Shown one piece after another: positions 23,051 to 33,840 of a stretch of DNA of 64,000 nucleotides; position 1 is the stretch's first letter; every line of letters begins with the position of its first letter. Location: NCBI GenBank assembly GCA_963682025.1, contig OY821520.1, positions 182,001,745-182,065,744 on the forward strand. The letters are read 5' to 3'. The notes below the pieces were generated by a model. It worked only from the letters and a program-made list of their open reading frames with translations. It was not told the origin of the DNA and did no database searches. A program made the translations under genes and the position numbers. The stretch is from Cordilura impudica. Its lineage: Eukaryota > Arthropoda > Insecta > Diptera > Scathophagidae.

Positions 23051-23540
23051 GCCGCTATTTTATAAATAAAGGTGCTTTCACAAAATATTTTAGAATGACT
23101 CAAGAACATTGTCTGAAAGCTGCTTGAGTAGGCCATATAGACGTTGTTTGATAGATTTGTAAATAATTACGTATATATGTAACAAAAAATATAGCTAAAC
23201 CTCAAGTTATTTTTTTATATTTTGAAATTCTTTACCATTTTTAGGAACTTAATACTCAGTACTCGTATTCGTAATGGAACGTTAATCCTTGTATTGAAAG
23301 TTAAAAGGTAAATTTTATCCACAATAAAATTTGAAAACTATTAAAAAATAGCATTTGATTAATTTATTAGGCATAATCTTTACTAAAGAGTATAAGTTTT
23401 CTTCACGTAAATATTGGGTTAATAACCCCCCACCATGTGGTAATTTTTGTCAAGAAAATCAACGAAGGAATATAAATGCAGTCACTTCGATATTGGAGTC
23501 AAGGAGAAGGTAAAGGGCTTCAGACCCAAGCTGAAAAGGT

Positions 23541-23850
23541 ATGACTCGTTTTAAAAACCAATCTCGGTTGTACCCAACCGTTCAGTCCTTTAAGCCACCA
23601 ATACTGCATAGCGAAAATTTACTAGTACCGGTATTTACTTCATTATCAGCCGAATATTATGATGATGTTGAAATGTTAGATAGTCAGAGCGAAAAAACAG
23701 TGAGATTGAATTCAAATAATGTAGTTTTACAGTTCAAGGGTTTTTTAAAAGTGATTTGAATGACTTAATTCGAGATTTATATATATTGAAGAAATCAGCT
23801 GAATTTTTTGCCCCCGGCCTGGCGTATCAATAAAAACTTACTGAAATAGA
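23541..23850 (+). pseudogene. Fragment of an unclassified invertebrate repeat-associated protein
   Basis: An open frame of 72 codons from 23,541 contains AEYYDDVEMLDSQSEK. After a one-base shift it continues as SDLNDLIRDLYILKKSAEFF. The latter resembles a DLNDLVRDL...K..AELL segment I recall from multi-copy uncharacterised arthropod proteins. No function can be assigned. It is short and broken, so it is probably a transposon-derived remnant. Confidence 0.35.
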
Positions 23851-25410
23851 GAGTGCAACATTCTTTACCGAAGCGAATGCTAAATAAATAACAAAAAATG
23901 TAAACTTTGCATAACAATAATTTTTTTTTTCGGAATATTTCAGAAACTATTAAGCTAACTAAAAGATTGTTCTTGCGTTAAGCTAAAATATGTGGTAAGA
24001 CCTCCTTAATTTTTAAAATAACGGTTTATCGCAAGAACCAGAGTCAATTCAAACAATGTGAATAATAGGATTAAAACGTCGTTACCCCATGTATTTAAAT
24101 TGGCTCCAAAAAGTTATGCCGTAGAAATAAAGCCTCAGTTAGTCACCCTGTGTTATTAATGTCACATTAAAATATTGTTGTTTATATAAATTGAATATTA
24201 AAAAGCCACGCAAAAAAATATTTATTTATGAATATTGGCTAGGGCAAAACAACGTTCCACGAGTATCACTAGTATTCTATATGAGAGCATGTATAAATAG
24301 CTAAACAAAAACAATGTGTATTTACAAGAATTGAGTATGTACAAGATTTTATAAAATAAAGGTGGTACAATTAATAATACAAAAAAGTATGTGTAAATAA
24401 ATATTTTTATATATTTATAAATTTCAAATGGTGTCTGTCTAATTTCCTTTTATTTACAGTAGTGCTTTGAAGCAATGAACATTTAATTTATGAGTTTTTC
24501 TTTGAAAGTATCTCAATGGTATTTGTTTGATGATAGTTTCTTTATTGTCGTTTAAATTGAAATCAAAAATCAATTAATTTCGGTACTCCAACGATATCGC
24601 CCTAATCTATGAGGACCTGAGTTGATTGGTGTGAATGGTGCTAATACGAGTGACAATACCAATACTAATAACAAGTACTGTGTGCTGTACATATTTACTA
24701 CTCATGTGCTTTACATTTGTAGGAATTGCCTCAGATACGTCTGTTATGGATGTGTGTATGGATGTCAATTATTTACTTGGTTTGTTAGGTTTAAAAAGTA
24801 CATATATTACGTACTTAATAAACAAATTTACTACACACGATTGTATGACAGCTTTTAGTAAGTAGTCATCAATAGGCCAATATTGATCGTTAACAGTTTT
24901 GTTTTTTTTTTTGTTTAGTTTCAAATGTATTTATGTTTCGTTTCAAATGACTGACAATGTACTGGAATTATGATTTGAATTAATTAATGAATAAGAAATT
25001 TTCTAAATGAAATTTTGTATATTTACATACAACTTTTACCTATTTGATTTCTATAAACTTATAGGCTACTAAAAAAACAAATTATTAAAAAATTAATAAC
25101 TAAATATGAAAGTAATCCAGTGTGTACTTTTTTTTAATGTCAGTCCTAACAGGTTTTCTAAATGTTTCTTTAAATTATTATTAAAATAAACTTCGGAAAT
25201 TACTGCTGAGTACATTTTCAAAAGCGGGTCAAATGTTAGAAATTAGAGCTTTAATTTAATAGGGGGTTAACACACATTTATACCATTTTATCTGCTCTTA
25301 AATTAGAATTTCCATTTAATCATTTCATTTACATATACATAAAGAGAATTTGAAATTAAAATTGAAAAGAAGAAAATAATGAAAATTGATTAACTCATTA
25401 ATTTACTTAC

Positions 25411-25585
25411 TTTAGGGGTACTCGAATATAATCGGGCAGCTCTAAGATGCAGCGTTGCCTTAAAATACCTTCCCATAGCTGAACGCCGATAATGCCGAAA
25501 ATGAAGAATACAAAAAAGCACAACAACAAAACATTTCCCAACATTGGCAAAGTGTCCAATAGCAGCATTACCAAAATACGCATGC
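25411..25585 (-). CDS. Ca-alpha1T: Ca-alpha1T exon: domain I S4-S5 linker, S5 and start of the outer loop
   Basis: The exon follows a 65-nt intron (25586-25650; ACCAG acceptor). It encodes the S4-S5 linker [18 protein letters not shown], the S5 helix [19 protein letters not shown], and then EGILRQRC at the beginning of the extracellular turret. It ends CTA-AA before GTAAGT, leaving two bases of a codon that become asparagine with the first base of the exon at 7630. S5 with the GVQLW motif is diagnostic of the calcium/sodium channel superfamily; LRQRC and the loop that follows are Cav3-like. The cysteine probably forms a disulphide in the domain I outer loop. Confidence 0.96.
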
Positions 25586-25650
25586 CTGGTATCGAATAAA
25601 AGTTGTATTAATTTCGATATCGCTCAATTTAGATGGCCAACAAAACTTAC

Positions 25651-25882
25651 TTGGTATACGATTAATGGCTCTCAGTGGTCTTAAAACACGTATCGTACGA
25701 ATGGCTGTTAAATTTAAATTTTCAACATGCATCACGTATTCCAGCAAACCGGCAAAAACGATAAAAAAATCCAAACGATTCCATGAATCTGCCATATAAG
25801 TATTTTTGCCATATATGCCCATAGCTACCATTTTAATGCTCATTTCCAAGGCAAAGAAAGCAAAAATGATGTCATCGAATAT
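25651..25882 (-). CDS. Ca-alpha1T: Ca-alpha1T exon: domain I S2, S3 and S4 voltage sensor
   Basis: The exon opens after TTTGCAG with [20 protein letters not shown] (S2), followed by the S2-S3 loop with [17 protein letters not shown]3 ([12 protein letters not shown]) and S4. S4 carries the regularly spaced arginines of a voltage sensor ([16 protein letters not shown]). It ends CCA-A before GTAAGT, so the last codon is split and is completed as serine by the exon at 25585. At 232 nt it starts in phase 0 and ends with one extra base. Acidic residues in S2 (FDD, E) are the expected gating-charge partners. The match to Cav3 domain I is nearly unbroken, and I see no sign of decay. Confidence 0.96.
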
Positions 25883-26230
25883 CTGCAAAGAATAAACACA
25901 CATAAAGCACGTGTAATCTAAACATGGATGAAGTATATGCACGTCTGTTTTCAATTTATAAAAAAAGGTAAGGTAAAGTTAAGTTGCGCCCATTTTTTTA
26001 TACCCAGTTTGCATTCCACTTGTAGCGCAGAGAAAAATGAATTTGCCACAACACAAAGTATATATATTCTTGATCCTTCTAACAACTCGAGTCTATATAG
26101 CGATGTCTGTCTGTCCTTCCATCCATTCGTTGAAATCACGCTCGTTTACAAAATAAACTATTTTCCTGGGTAAACTGAAAACCGTATTATTTGTCCACAT
26201 TTTATGCAGTTTGCTATCTATATATATAAA

Positions 26231-27235
26231 ATTCATTTTCTGTTTGTTTGTTTGTTTGTTTGACCGCTATACAAATTTTTATTTTTCAACGGATTTCTCT
26301 GAAATTTGATACACACGATCTCCGTACTCCAGGAAAGGTCATCATATGATTCTTACCGGCCACGCCTACTTTTACGCCTACTTTTTGTATGCAATTCGTT
26401 TTCTGTTTTTTGGTATATTTGTTCGCTATAAAAATTTTTATTTTTCAACGGATTTCTCTGAAACTTGGTACACACGATCTACATACCCCAGGTAAGGTCG
26501 GCATATGCTTCGTACTTGCCACACCTACTTTTACGCCCACTCTTTGTGTACAATTCATTTTCTGTTTTTTGGTATATGTTCGCTATAAAAATTTTTATTT
26601 TTCAACGGATTTCTCTGTACTCCAGGGAGGTCGCCATATGATTCTTGCCGGTCACGCCTACTTTTACGCCCACTTTTTTTACAAAACTCATTTCCTGTTT
26701 TTTTGGTATATTTGTTCACTATAGATCTCTTTATTTTTCAAGGGATGTCTCTGAAATTTGGTACACACGATCTCTATACTCCATGGAGGGTCACCATATG
26801 CTTCTTACAGGCCACGCCTACTTTGCGCCCACTTCTATGTATATAAAATTTATTTTTTCCTTTTATTTGTTTCTTTGTTTGATTGTTATACAAACTTTTA
26901 TTTTTCAATGGCTTTCTATGAAATTTGGAAAACGTTATCTCTCTACTCCAGCGAAGGTCGCATTATATATCTTTCTTGCTACGCTTACCTTTACACCCGC
27001 ATTTTTATAAAATTCATTTTTTGTTTTTTGGTATATTTGTTCGTTATAGCAATTTTTATCTTTCAACGGCTTTCTCCGAAATTTAGTAATATTCCAGGGA
27101 AGGTCGCCATATGCCTTTTATTGACCACGCCTACTTTTACTCCCACTTTTCATATAAAATTAATTTTTTTTTGTGTGGTATATTTCTTCCCTATATAAAT
27201 TTGTATTTTTCAACGGATTTCTCTGAAATTTGGAT
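26231..27235 (+). repeat. Tandem array of about 160 bp units inside the Helitron
   Basis: Six to seven diverged units start at about 26231, 26394, 26553, 26687, 26848, 27011 and 27159, each with ATTCATTTTCTGTTTTTTGG, TTTTTCAACGGATTTCTCTG and GGCCACGCCTACTTTTACGC in order. The long open frames here (81-146 aa) follow the repeat and are not genes. Confidence 0.88.
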
Positions 27236-27493
27236 TACACGGGAATTACTTCACGGTGAACAAATTCCCCAAATTTAAAAAATGATCCCCAAAAGAAATT
27301 AACAAATTCCCCATTTTTTTTTTTAACGAAATAAATAGTTAACTTACTCCCAAAATTCATTCTTAAATTTTTACATATTTTTATTTAATGAGTTTTGTTA
27401 AATATTTATTTTAGTGAAAATTTGCATGCTGCTCTCAATATATGTCCTACAATAAACGCATTTAAATTGAGTATTCTTTTCAATAGCATCATT

Positions 27494-27975
27494 TCGGTGC
27501 GCGGAAGCTATGCGCACGCGGAACACAGCTTAGCTAGAATATCGGAATGATCTGAAAAATAAATTTTGACAATTAAAATAAGTTGGCAACAACTGCGCGG
27601 CAGCATAGGTGTGGCTGCTAAACGCGTGGAAGCGGAGCGCGGGCGCGGACGCAACGCGCTCGCGGAACACAGCTCAGCTAAAATATCGCAATGATCTTAA
27701 AAATAATTTTAGCGATTACAATAAGTTAACGAGAACTGCGCGGCAGCACGGGTGTGGCTGCCAAACGCGAGGAAGCGGCGCGCGGATGCGGACGCGGACG
27801 CGACGGCTGCGGGCGCGACGCGCTCGCGGAACACAGCTCAGCTAAAATATCGGAATGATCTAAAATATATATTTTAGCGATTAAAATAAGTTGACAACAA
27901 CTGCGCGGCAGCACGGGTGTGGCTGCCAATCGCGCGGAAGCAAAAGCGACTCGCTCGCGGAACACGGCTCAGTGA
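27494..27975 (+). repeat. GC-rich tandem repeats inside the Helitron
   Basis: A marker GAACACAGCT recurs at 27521, 27665 and 27828 (GAACACGGCT at 27960). Each unit has GCGGCAGCACGGGTGTGGCTG and CpG-dense stretches such as GCGGACGCGGACGCGACG, alternating with AT-rich TAAAATATCGGAATGATCT. In an otherwise AT-rich window this is the densest CpG island-like block. Confidence 0.88.
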
Positions 27976-29275
27976 AAAGTCTTATGATAAATTTTATCTA
28001 AGTATGTGAAATAATTACGTGTTGATCAAAATAGGCCTCTCATATACTATAAGCAATTGCTTAAAGAAACCTTGCGGCACAATTTTAAACATCGCATTAG
28101 TTTTTCATTTTTGAAACTTCTATGAATTTGACTTCTCTGCTCAATGATGATCACTTATTGAATGAAGTAATTCAATTTTTAAAAGTTGTGATTCCTTTAG
28201 TTTGCAAATGATTCCGTTATATTTGATGTTTATAAATAGACTTAAAAAAAACTTTAAGCGGTTTCGCAGCTTATTTTTGAAGCATTTTTGCTGCAGCATC
28301 TTATAAAAGACTTCAAAATTCAAAAATCAAAAAATTCTGAATTGAAATAAAAAATGAATTTACTGCCCATTCAAATTTTTGGGGAGAAAGTTAATTTTAT
28401 TGGGGAATTTGTTCATTGGGGACTAAGTACTCAGCGCCTGGTAAGCATAGTGAACCATTTTTCAAGTCAAAGGCCTTTTTATCCCGGGCAAGACCGGGTA
28501 AAAACAGCTAGTTTAAAATATGGTAAATGTGCCAATATATGGCCTAAAATATAGAGAGACCTCTAAAAAATTTATATTTGTTGTAATAACTTAGTCTTAA
28601 GTTTATCTGATTGTTTACTTCTGTTAATATTTTGTTTAAATTTGTTGTAAATACTGCAATAATTTCAGATATTAATATAAACGTAAAACCCAGGTGGATC
28701 GTACCAAAGATTCGGCATAGCCGAATGTAAAACTCTAACTTGTTTTGTTTGCAATAGGGCATTTTATCAATATACCTTATACCACTATGTGGTTTGGGTA
28801 TAATGACTTTGTGCTGCTGTTTGTAATCACATATACCCATCTTTTATTATACCGATCGACTCAGAATCACTTTCTGAGTCGATTTAGCGATGTCCGTCCA
28901 TCCGCCCGTCCGTATGTGTGTCCTTGTAAAACTTGTAATCAAACTTCAGGTCCCAAATATAAATATATTTTGATGAAATTTAGTATATAAGCGGCCATAG
29001 GATGAACGCTATTGAAATTGGTGAGAATCGGTCCATGTTCAGGCCTAGTCCCCATACAAATGACCCATATTAAATCGACATAAATTGCCATAAGATCCAA
29101 ATTATAATATAGATCTCTGTCAAATTGGGTTTGTATGTGTTTATTACATCCATTAATCAGTAGTCCAAAAATAATGCCAATAGGAGAATTCTTAGTCATA
29201 GACTTCATATAGAGCTGATTCCTGGTCTTTACTTAAATCTATCAAAAAAAATCATGTGAGTCCGATCACAAGGGA

Positions 29276-30075
29276 GATGTGTAAACATCTAATAATTAAA
29301 GAAAACATCAACATCATATTTTCCAATGCATAAAAAAGAAGTCGATTATGCTGTTTTCTGAAATTCAATTGATGTTTTCTGAAATGCAATTGATGTTTTC
29401 TGATATTCAATTGATGTTTTCTGAAATACAATTGATGTTTTCTGAAATTCTATTGATGTTTTCAGAAATTCAATTGATGTTTTCTGAAATACAATTAATG
29501 TTCTCAGCAATGCAAATAATGCTTTTTGAAATTCAATTGATGTTTTCTGAAATTCTATTGATGTTTTCTGTAATACAATTGATGTTTTCTGAAATTCTAT
29601 TGATGTTTTCTGAAATACAATTAATGTTCTCAGCAATTCAAATAATGCTTTTTGAAATTCAATTGATGGTTTCTGAAATACAATTGACGTTTTCTGAAAT
29701 TCTATTTATGTTTTCTGAAATTCAAATGATGTTTTCTGAAATACAATTGATGTTTTCTGAAATACAATTGATGTTTTCTGCAATTATATTGATGTTTTCT
29801 GAAATTCTATTTATGTTTTCTGAAATTCAAATGATGTTTTCTGAAATTATATTGATTGTTTCTGAAATACAATTGATGTTTTCTGAAATACAATTGATGT
29901 TTTTTGAAAGACAATTGGAAAATGTTTAGAAAAGAACATATAATTTTTTCACAAATACAATCAGATAAAGTCACACCGATTTACACTTCAGCTCATACCG
30001 ATGTGTTACGCTGTTTATGCGATTGTATTGTGAAATAGAAATTTACCCCCCTGCGCGTATAGATGTTTACACATC
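29276..30075. mobile_element. Nested insertion bracketed by 16-bp inverted repeats
   Basis: GATGTGTAAACATCTA at 29276-29291 is perfectly mirrored at 30060-30075. ATCAAAAA flanks both sides (about 29250-29257 and 30072-30079), a possible 8-bp target duplication as in hAT elements, although the duplicated site and the inverted repeats do not abut on the left. It carries no transposase; its bulk is the 21-bp minisatellite. Confidence 0.55.
29346..29929. repeat. 21-bp minisatellite, about 27 copies
   Basis: The unit ATTCAATTGATGTTTTCTGAA repeats with base substitutions but very few length changes. Because 21 is a multiple of 3, two frames stay open: 193 codons of LMFSEIQ-like heptads on the plus strand and KTSIEFQ-like heptads on the minus strand. 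I see no sign that it is a real gene: no intron signals, no other domain, and it sits within a nested insertion in a repeat. Confidence 0.93.
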
Positions 30076-30993
30076 AAAAACAAAAAATATTGCACAGATT
30101 TTTTTCGAAATTTGGTTTGTATATATTTTTTGAAAATGTAAGTTACTTTACCAAATATGGTCAGGATCGGTCCATTTTTCGACCTAAGAGATAGGGTCTC
30201 TAAACGCAACGTTTAGGGTATCGTATAGTCGGTCTAGACCGACTATAATTTTCTTACTTGTTTTCTTACTGTCATAATGAAAGATTAATTCTATTAAATG
30301 AAGCTTAATGTATCAGCGATAAAGGAAAGGTAAAAATTACAGAAAGGGCAAACCAAACTGAAAGGAGTCGTAATTCGTTTTCGTTTGCTGTCGTAAATTC
30401 TAATCAAAAATAAGTTTAAAATAATTTACAAACTGAATTGAATAGTGATTTAATTTTTTAAAATGTTTGGAAAACGATAAGAGATATTGGAAGAGTGGTA
30501 AACAGAAGCCATTTCATATATTACGGAAAGAAAATTTGGAAAGAAGAAGATGCAGAATACAACCATTTGTAATTAAGGCCAATAACGTCTGCAGTTCGCT
30601 AAAGATCGCATACTACGTAATTTTCCGTTCTACCAAAAGGCTTTATTCACTCACGAGAGCAAGTTTTCGGGTCGGAGAAAGTAAATGAATTGCTGATGCC
30701 TAAAAATCTAAAACCAACTAGGTTTGTAACTTAAAAAAAAGTAATAACTTGATTCTTTAATACTTATTTCTTATTAATAAACGTATAATACAAAGTTTTA
30801 ATTTACAGTGGTTTAAGATTTTTGTTGTTGTTTTTATTATAAATTTTTACTTTTTCTGTGTTGCCACTTTTTTCCAAACTATGTTCATTTTGAACAGATC
30901 ACTTAGTGGCCTATAGTTGTTTGTTTAACTAAAACCCAATATCGTTAAATAGGACAGAGCTCAGGCAGTTTGGAGGATTAGCCTCTTTTGGTA

Positions 30994-31591
30994 TCATCTT
31001 AACATTATTTGTTTGGTATCACTCAAGTGCCTTTTTACTATAGTGGAAAGATGCCAGGTGGGGCCAGAAAAAAGAGGACCATTCTTTGAAGTATAAAAGA
31101 ATTGCACAAGAGCAAATTGGTCGTCATACCACAAACTTCTTTGAAAATTTTGAGCTCCTCTGCACATGACACTTTTCTGCAACATTCCGTCTTGCATCCG
31201 CGATATAAAACTCATTAACAGGTAGTCAGCCAACAGGTACGTTTTGACATCTATTGTACGACATTTAAAATTACGTATAAGCTGTCTTCGTAAAACTTTG
31301 GCTCATTATTTGGCAGTTAAATCTTTTGATGGAATTTCTATCCGGGACTTTCTGTACCTTATAAGTTTTCAGAAAAGCCTACTTTTTAACTTTCTTTACG
31401 GAAGTCTCCGAGAAATATGCCAAATGGGTTTCTTTTCCTCCAGAGACATTAGAATTCTTGGGCAAAATCTGTTTTATTTTCTCAGCTTTCTTACCGTCTG
31501 AAAACACATTTTTTCTACCACAGCTAGATTTTCTTTTGGCGGTCAGTTGTTCCTTATACTTCTTATAACCAGATAAACCATTTGCTGGCAC
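30994..31591 (-). pseudogene. Probable transposase amino-terminal remnant (Tc/mariner superfamily)
   Basis: Minus-strand frame with GLSGYKKYKEQLTAKRKSSC, GRKNVFSDGKKAEKIKQIL and YFSETSVKKVKKLKS. The layout (helix-turn-helix, basic hinge, second helix-turn-helix ending in SETSVRRI-like sequence) matches the paired DNA-binding domain of Tc-type transposases. The sequence below 31,370 is too decayed to follow, and the piece MADYLLMSFISRMQDG (31,233 downward) is unassigned. Confidence 0.4.
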
Positions 31592-31789
31592 ACACCAGCT
31601 CGCCTAGCAATTCATTTGTATGGACGACATTAATTTTAGTTGAAAGTCTCGCACTTTTTGTTGATTCTCCATATAAAATGAAACTATCCGATTGAGATAA
31701 AATGTCAAATGTTCGAATAGTGACAAGTGTTTAAAGTTATAAGCATAATATAATATTACACTAATTTCTCGCGCACTCCTTATTCAGCA

Positions 31790-32215
31790 ATAAGAAGCTC
31801 AGTGATGGTTTGGGGCTCATTTTTCGATGTAGAAGTTATTGATAATATTATGGATCAAAAGGATATTATGGACATTTAAAAAAAACTTGGCTTGAAAGAT
31901 TTAGTCTTGGTGACGATTTGTATTTTTACAAGACAACGATTCCAAGCAGAAAGTTTACAATGTAAGGTTCTGGCTTTCGTAAAATTATCCGCACGTTGTG
32001 AAAACGCCTCCTCAAAGCCCTGGTATTAATCCAATTGAGAATTTGTGCGATTATTTGGGATAGCTACTCAAAAATCACACTATTTTCAAAAAACTAGATC
32101 TCAAAAAGGGTTTACTTGAAGAATGAAAAAAAAAAAAACTAGTGCAGTACATAAAGATATGCATAAAAATTACTAATATTGGCTGAAAGTACAATTGATA
32201 GAAAAAGTATTCGCA
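31790..32215 (+). pseudogene. Tc1-like transposase remnant and right terminus
   Basis: Plus strand: SVMVWGSFFDVEVIDNIMD (about 31,803) and, in another frame, TPPQSPGINPIENLCDYL (about 32,005-32,060), which contains the catalytic-Glu motif of DD34E Tc1 transposases. AAAAAGTATTCGCACACC near 32,200 resembles Tc1 terminal repeats. Frameshifts and stops prevent function. Confidence 0.75.
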
Positions 32216-32313
32216 CACCTAAAACTAATACTGTTATATTACGAAAAAAATAGGAACAATTTAACTGAGTTGAATCATTTTTGTCCAATAAGTTCTCAAG
32301 CCATTTATTACAA

Positions 32314-32690
32314 CTAGCAGATTCCAGCCCTCGAAATTCGAGTGCAAATTCAAGGAAATTTTATTTTTTCATTAAATAAAGACCCTAAAGGTATGCTTAT
32401 CAATTATAGCCAATTCGCAAATCAACACAAAAAACAAACTCATTTTTATTACAAACACATTAACATATTTAATAAACACACACATAGCATTGTATAATTT
32501 TATGTATGTGTTAGTAGCAACTTTAGATGCAATTTACTCAAAATAAAGGAAAAAATTTTAAAATCTGTAACTCTGCAAAACGGCTAAAAAGAAATACCTA
32601 TCAAGTAAGATACGTTTGGTCAAAATCGGGATAAAAGGTTAAAAGAAAACGTCGGTCAAAAGAAATCGCCTAGCCTATTAATATCATAGA
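32314..32690 (-). mobile_element. Small non-autonomous Helitron, copy 3
   Basis: On the minus strand it starts TCTATGATATTAATAGGC after A (32691) and ends GCACTCGAATTTCGAGGGC then TGGAATCTGCTAG before T (32313). Start, end hairpin and insertion dinucleotide agree with the copy at 57778-58298. Length is 377 bp, non-coding. Confidence 0.8.
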
Positions 32691-33027
32691 TTTATAATTT
32701 AATGCAGGTAAAAAAAAGAAGAACATGTAAAAAAAAGTATTTGTAAATTTGTAATAATAATATAAAAAAAAACTATATTTGAATTAAATATTATTGCACT
32801 TTAGGACCTCTGCAAGATGATTTCGCATTGACTTAACCAACTTTAAAGTAGCCTCCTTACTTTTTTTACTCCACTCATTCAAAATGAAATTTTTTAACAT
32901 TCCCTCTGAGCTTATTTTTGCTGGCGGATTCAGTGCTGCAGAAAATCGCAAAAACGCTCTATAGGATTAAGATCTGGGGCCAAATCACCACATTCCCATT
33001 AAATAAAAATTCCATATTTTGGTATAT

Positions 33028-33190
33028 TATTTAAGACGGACAAACATCAGCCATCAGCCCTAGTTGTACTTTTATTCTTAATTAGGGGCCGCAATTCATT
33101 AACTGTAACAGAGTAAAATTATTCTTAGTATTTCATTTTGGAAAATAAAAAAATAATTTCGATCGAAAAATTGGGGAGGTGGCTTGAAAT
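33028..33190 (+). repeat. Repeat R4
   Basis: It shares TATTTAAGACGGACAAACATC, TTAGGGGCCGCAATTCATTAACTG and ATTTTGGAAAATAAAA with 36,030-36,485, where the first and last parts are separated by about 300 bp of other sequence. Confidence 0.6.
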
Positions 33191-33509
33191 GTTTTTTTTA
33201 GCATTGTAGAGTAGCCACAGATTCACATTGTGAATTGTGTGTATTTTGGATCATTATCTTGTTGCAACCAAAAATCTTCTGCAAGGCCCAGTTGTTGTAT
33301 GCTTTGTTTTAAAATTTGTTTTAAGTGTTTAATCCACTATAAACTCAATAAATATGTGTTTACCAACCCCGTTGTCTGCAATATAACCCCCAAGCGTAAT
33401 ATCACCTCCACCGCACACCATGTTTAACCGTTGGCAAAAGATTTTGTTTATGTAATTACGTTCCAAGCTATTCAAAAATAATGATTGATTGTTTGAACAG
33501 AGTTTTATC

Positions 33510-33840
33510 TTCTGAGATTAATATAAAGTAAAAGCTGTACGGTATGAAAATTGACTCTAAACCACACTGCTCGTAGGCCTGACTTTAGGTATGTGAGTTA
33601 AAGCGTATGACCAAAAAGTGCTAGTACGAGTGTATGTGAGATAGACGCATGTTCAAACCTCACGGCCGCCCTAAGTGGAATATAGAAACAATCTATTCAG
33701 TTATAACATATCAATTATCACAATGTTCAATAAATCACTGATGAAGGCTGAAGTGCCAGAAAAAGGTCCGATTAAGAATACAGTGTAGTTATGAATTTTT
33801 AGAAATATATGCTTTCTTCTGTTCTACCATGCACCATTGA
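33510..33840 (+). repeat. Repeat R3, most complete copy
   Basis: In order: AGTAAAAGCTGTACGG, a segment with AGATAGACGCATGTTCAAAC and CTCACGGCCGCCCTAA that includes a B-box-like GTTCAAACC, then TATCAATTATCACAATG, CACTGATGAAGGCTGAAGTG and TGCTTTCTTCTGTTCTACCA. A preceding GTGAGTTAAAGCGTATGACC could be a degenerate A box, which would make R3 a tRNA-derived SINE; this is inference. It is inserted in a Tc1-like copy. Confidence 0.6.

Larger units (their letters stand above)
7631..25410 (-). other. Large intron (17.8 kb) inside the domain I outer loop
   Basis: It runs from GTAAGT at 25405-25410 to a TAG acceptor at 7631-7633. It contains a mariner, a small Helitron, the foldback palindrome, a decayed RAG1/Transib-like sequence and other repeats listed separately. 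A (GT)n run lies at about 7671-7688 and a GA-rich strip at about 8005-8050. Between 8,100 and 9,100, 10,880 and 13,560, 14,000 and 14,800, 20,300 and 21,230, and 23,860 and 25,400 I see only AT-rich sequence without recognisable genes. An isolated B-box-like string near 12,815 is too weak to call. Confidence 0.9.
26217..28511 (+). mobile_element. Non-autonomous Helitron, 2.3 kb, with readable empty site
   Basis: It starts TCTATATATATAAAATTC after A (26216). It ends with the hairpin CCCGGGCAAGACCGGG followed by TAAAAACAGCTAG and T (28512), matching the 5'-TC, 3' hairpin plus CTRR, and A|T insertion rule of Helitrons. No Rep/helicase is encoded, so it is non-autonomous. The related R2 copy at 49,926-49,940 reads GTTTGCTA|TTTAAAAT without the element, and the copy near 45,352 is comparable; both place the junction exactly at A|T. 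The interior is two tandem arrays, listed separately. Confidence 0.92.
25995..28745 (+). repeat. Interspersed repeat R2, split by a Helitron
   Basis: The left part (25995-26216) has GATCCTTCTAACAACTCGAG, TAGCGATGTCTGTCTGTCC and ACAAAATAAACTATTTTCC. The right part (28512-28745) continues with TTTAAAATATGGTAAAT and ATATGGCCTAAAATA and ends ATTCGGCATAGCCGAAT...TAACTTGTTTT. Joining them across 26217-28511 restores the order seen in the copies at 45170-45430 and 49715-50180. Confidence 0.75.
28765..30262 (+). repeat. R1 copy interrupted by a nested insertion
   Basis: R1 runs from 28765 to about 29256 and resumes at about 30080, ending AGTCGGTCTAGACCGACT and CTTACTTGTTTT at 30262. The uninterrupted copies near 15,818 and 47,130 show CTATCAAAAA continuing directly, which dates the insertion after R1. 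Confidence 0.8.

Noticed and set aside
24622..24865. Two overlapping plus-strand frames of 76-78 codons
   Set aside because: Mutually exclusive, no recognisable motif, AT-rich composition typical of chance frames here.
26389..27198. Three overlapping hydrophobic open frames of 111-146 codons on the plus strand
   Set aside because: They follow the 160-bp tandem units of the Helitron and repeat the same peptide; no conserved domain or start context.
29348..29929. A 193-codon repetitive protein gene
   Set aside because: It is the 21-bp minisatellite read in frame; the opposite strand is equally open.
30467..30688. A 73-codon plus-strand frame rich in Lys/Arg
   Set aside because: Possibly a decayed helix-turn-helix, but no motif is clear enough to support a transposase call.
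33740..33790. CTGATGA followed by a GGC/GCC hairpin and GAAA in R3, resembling a hammerhead
   Set aside because: Spacing is off (an extra A before GAAA), stem III is not self-complementary, and the second copy at 44,520 lacks GAAA.
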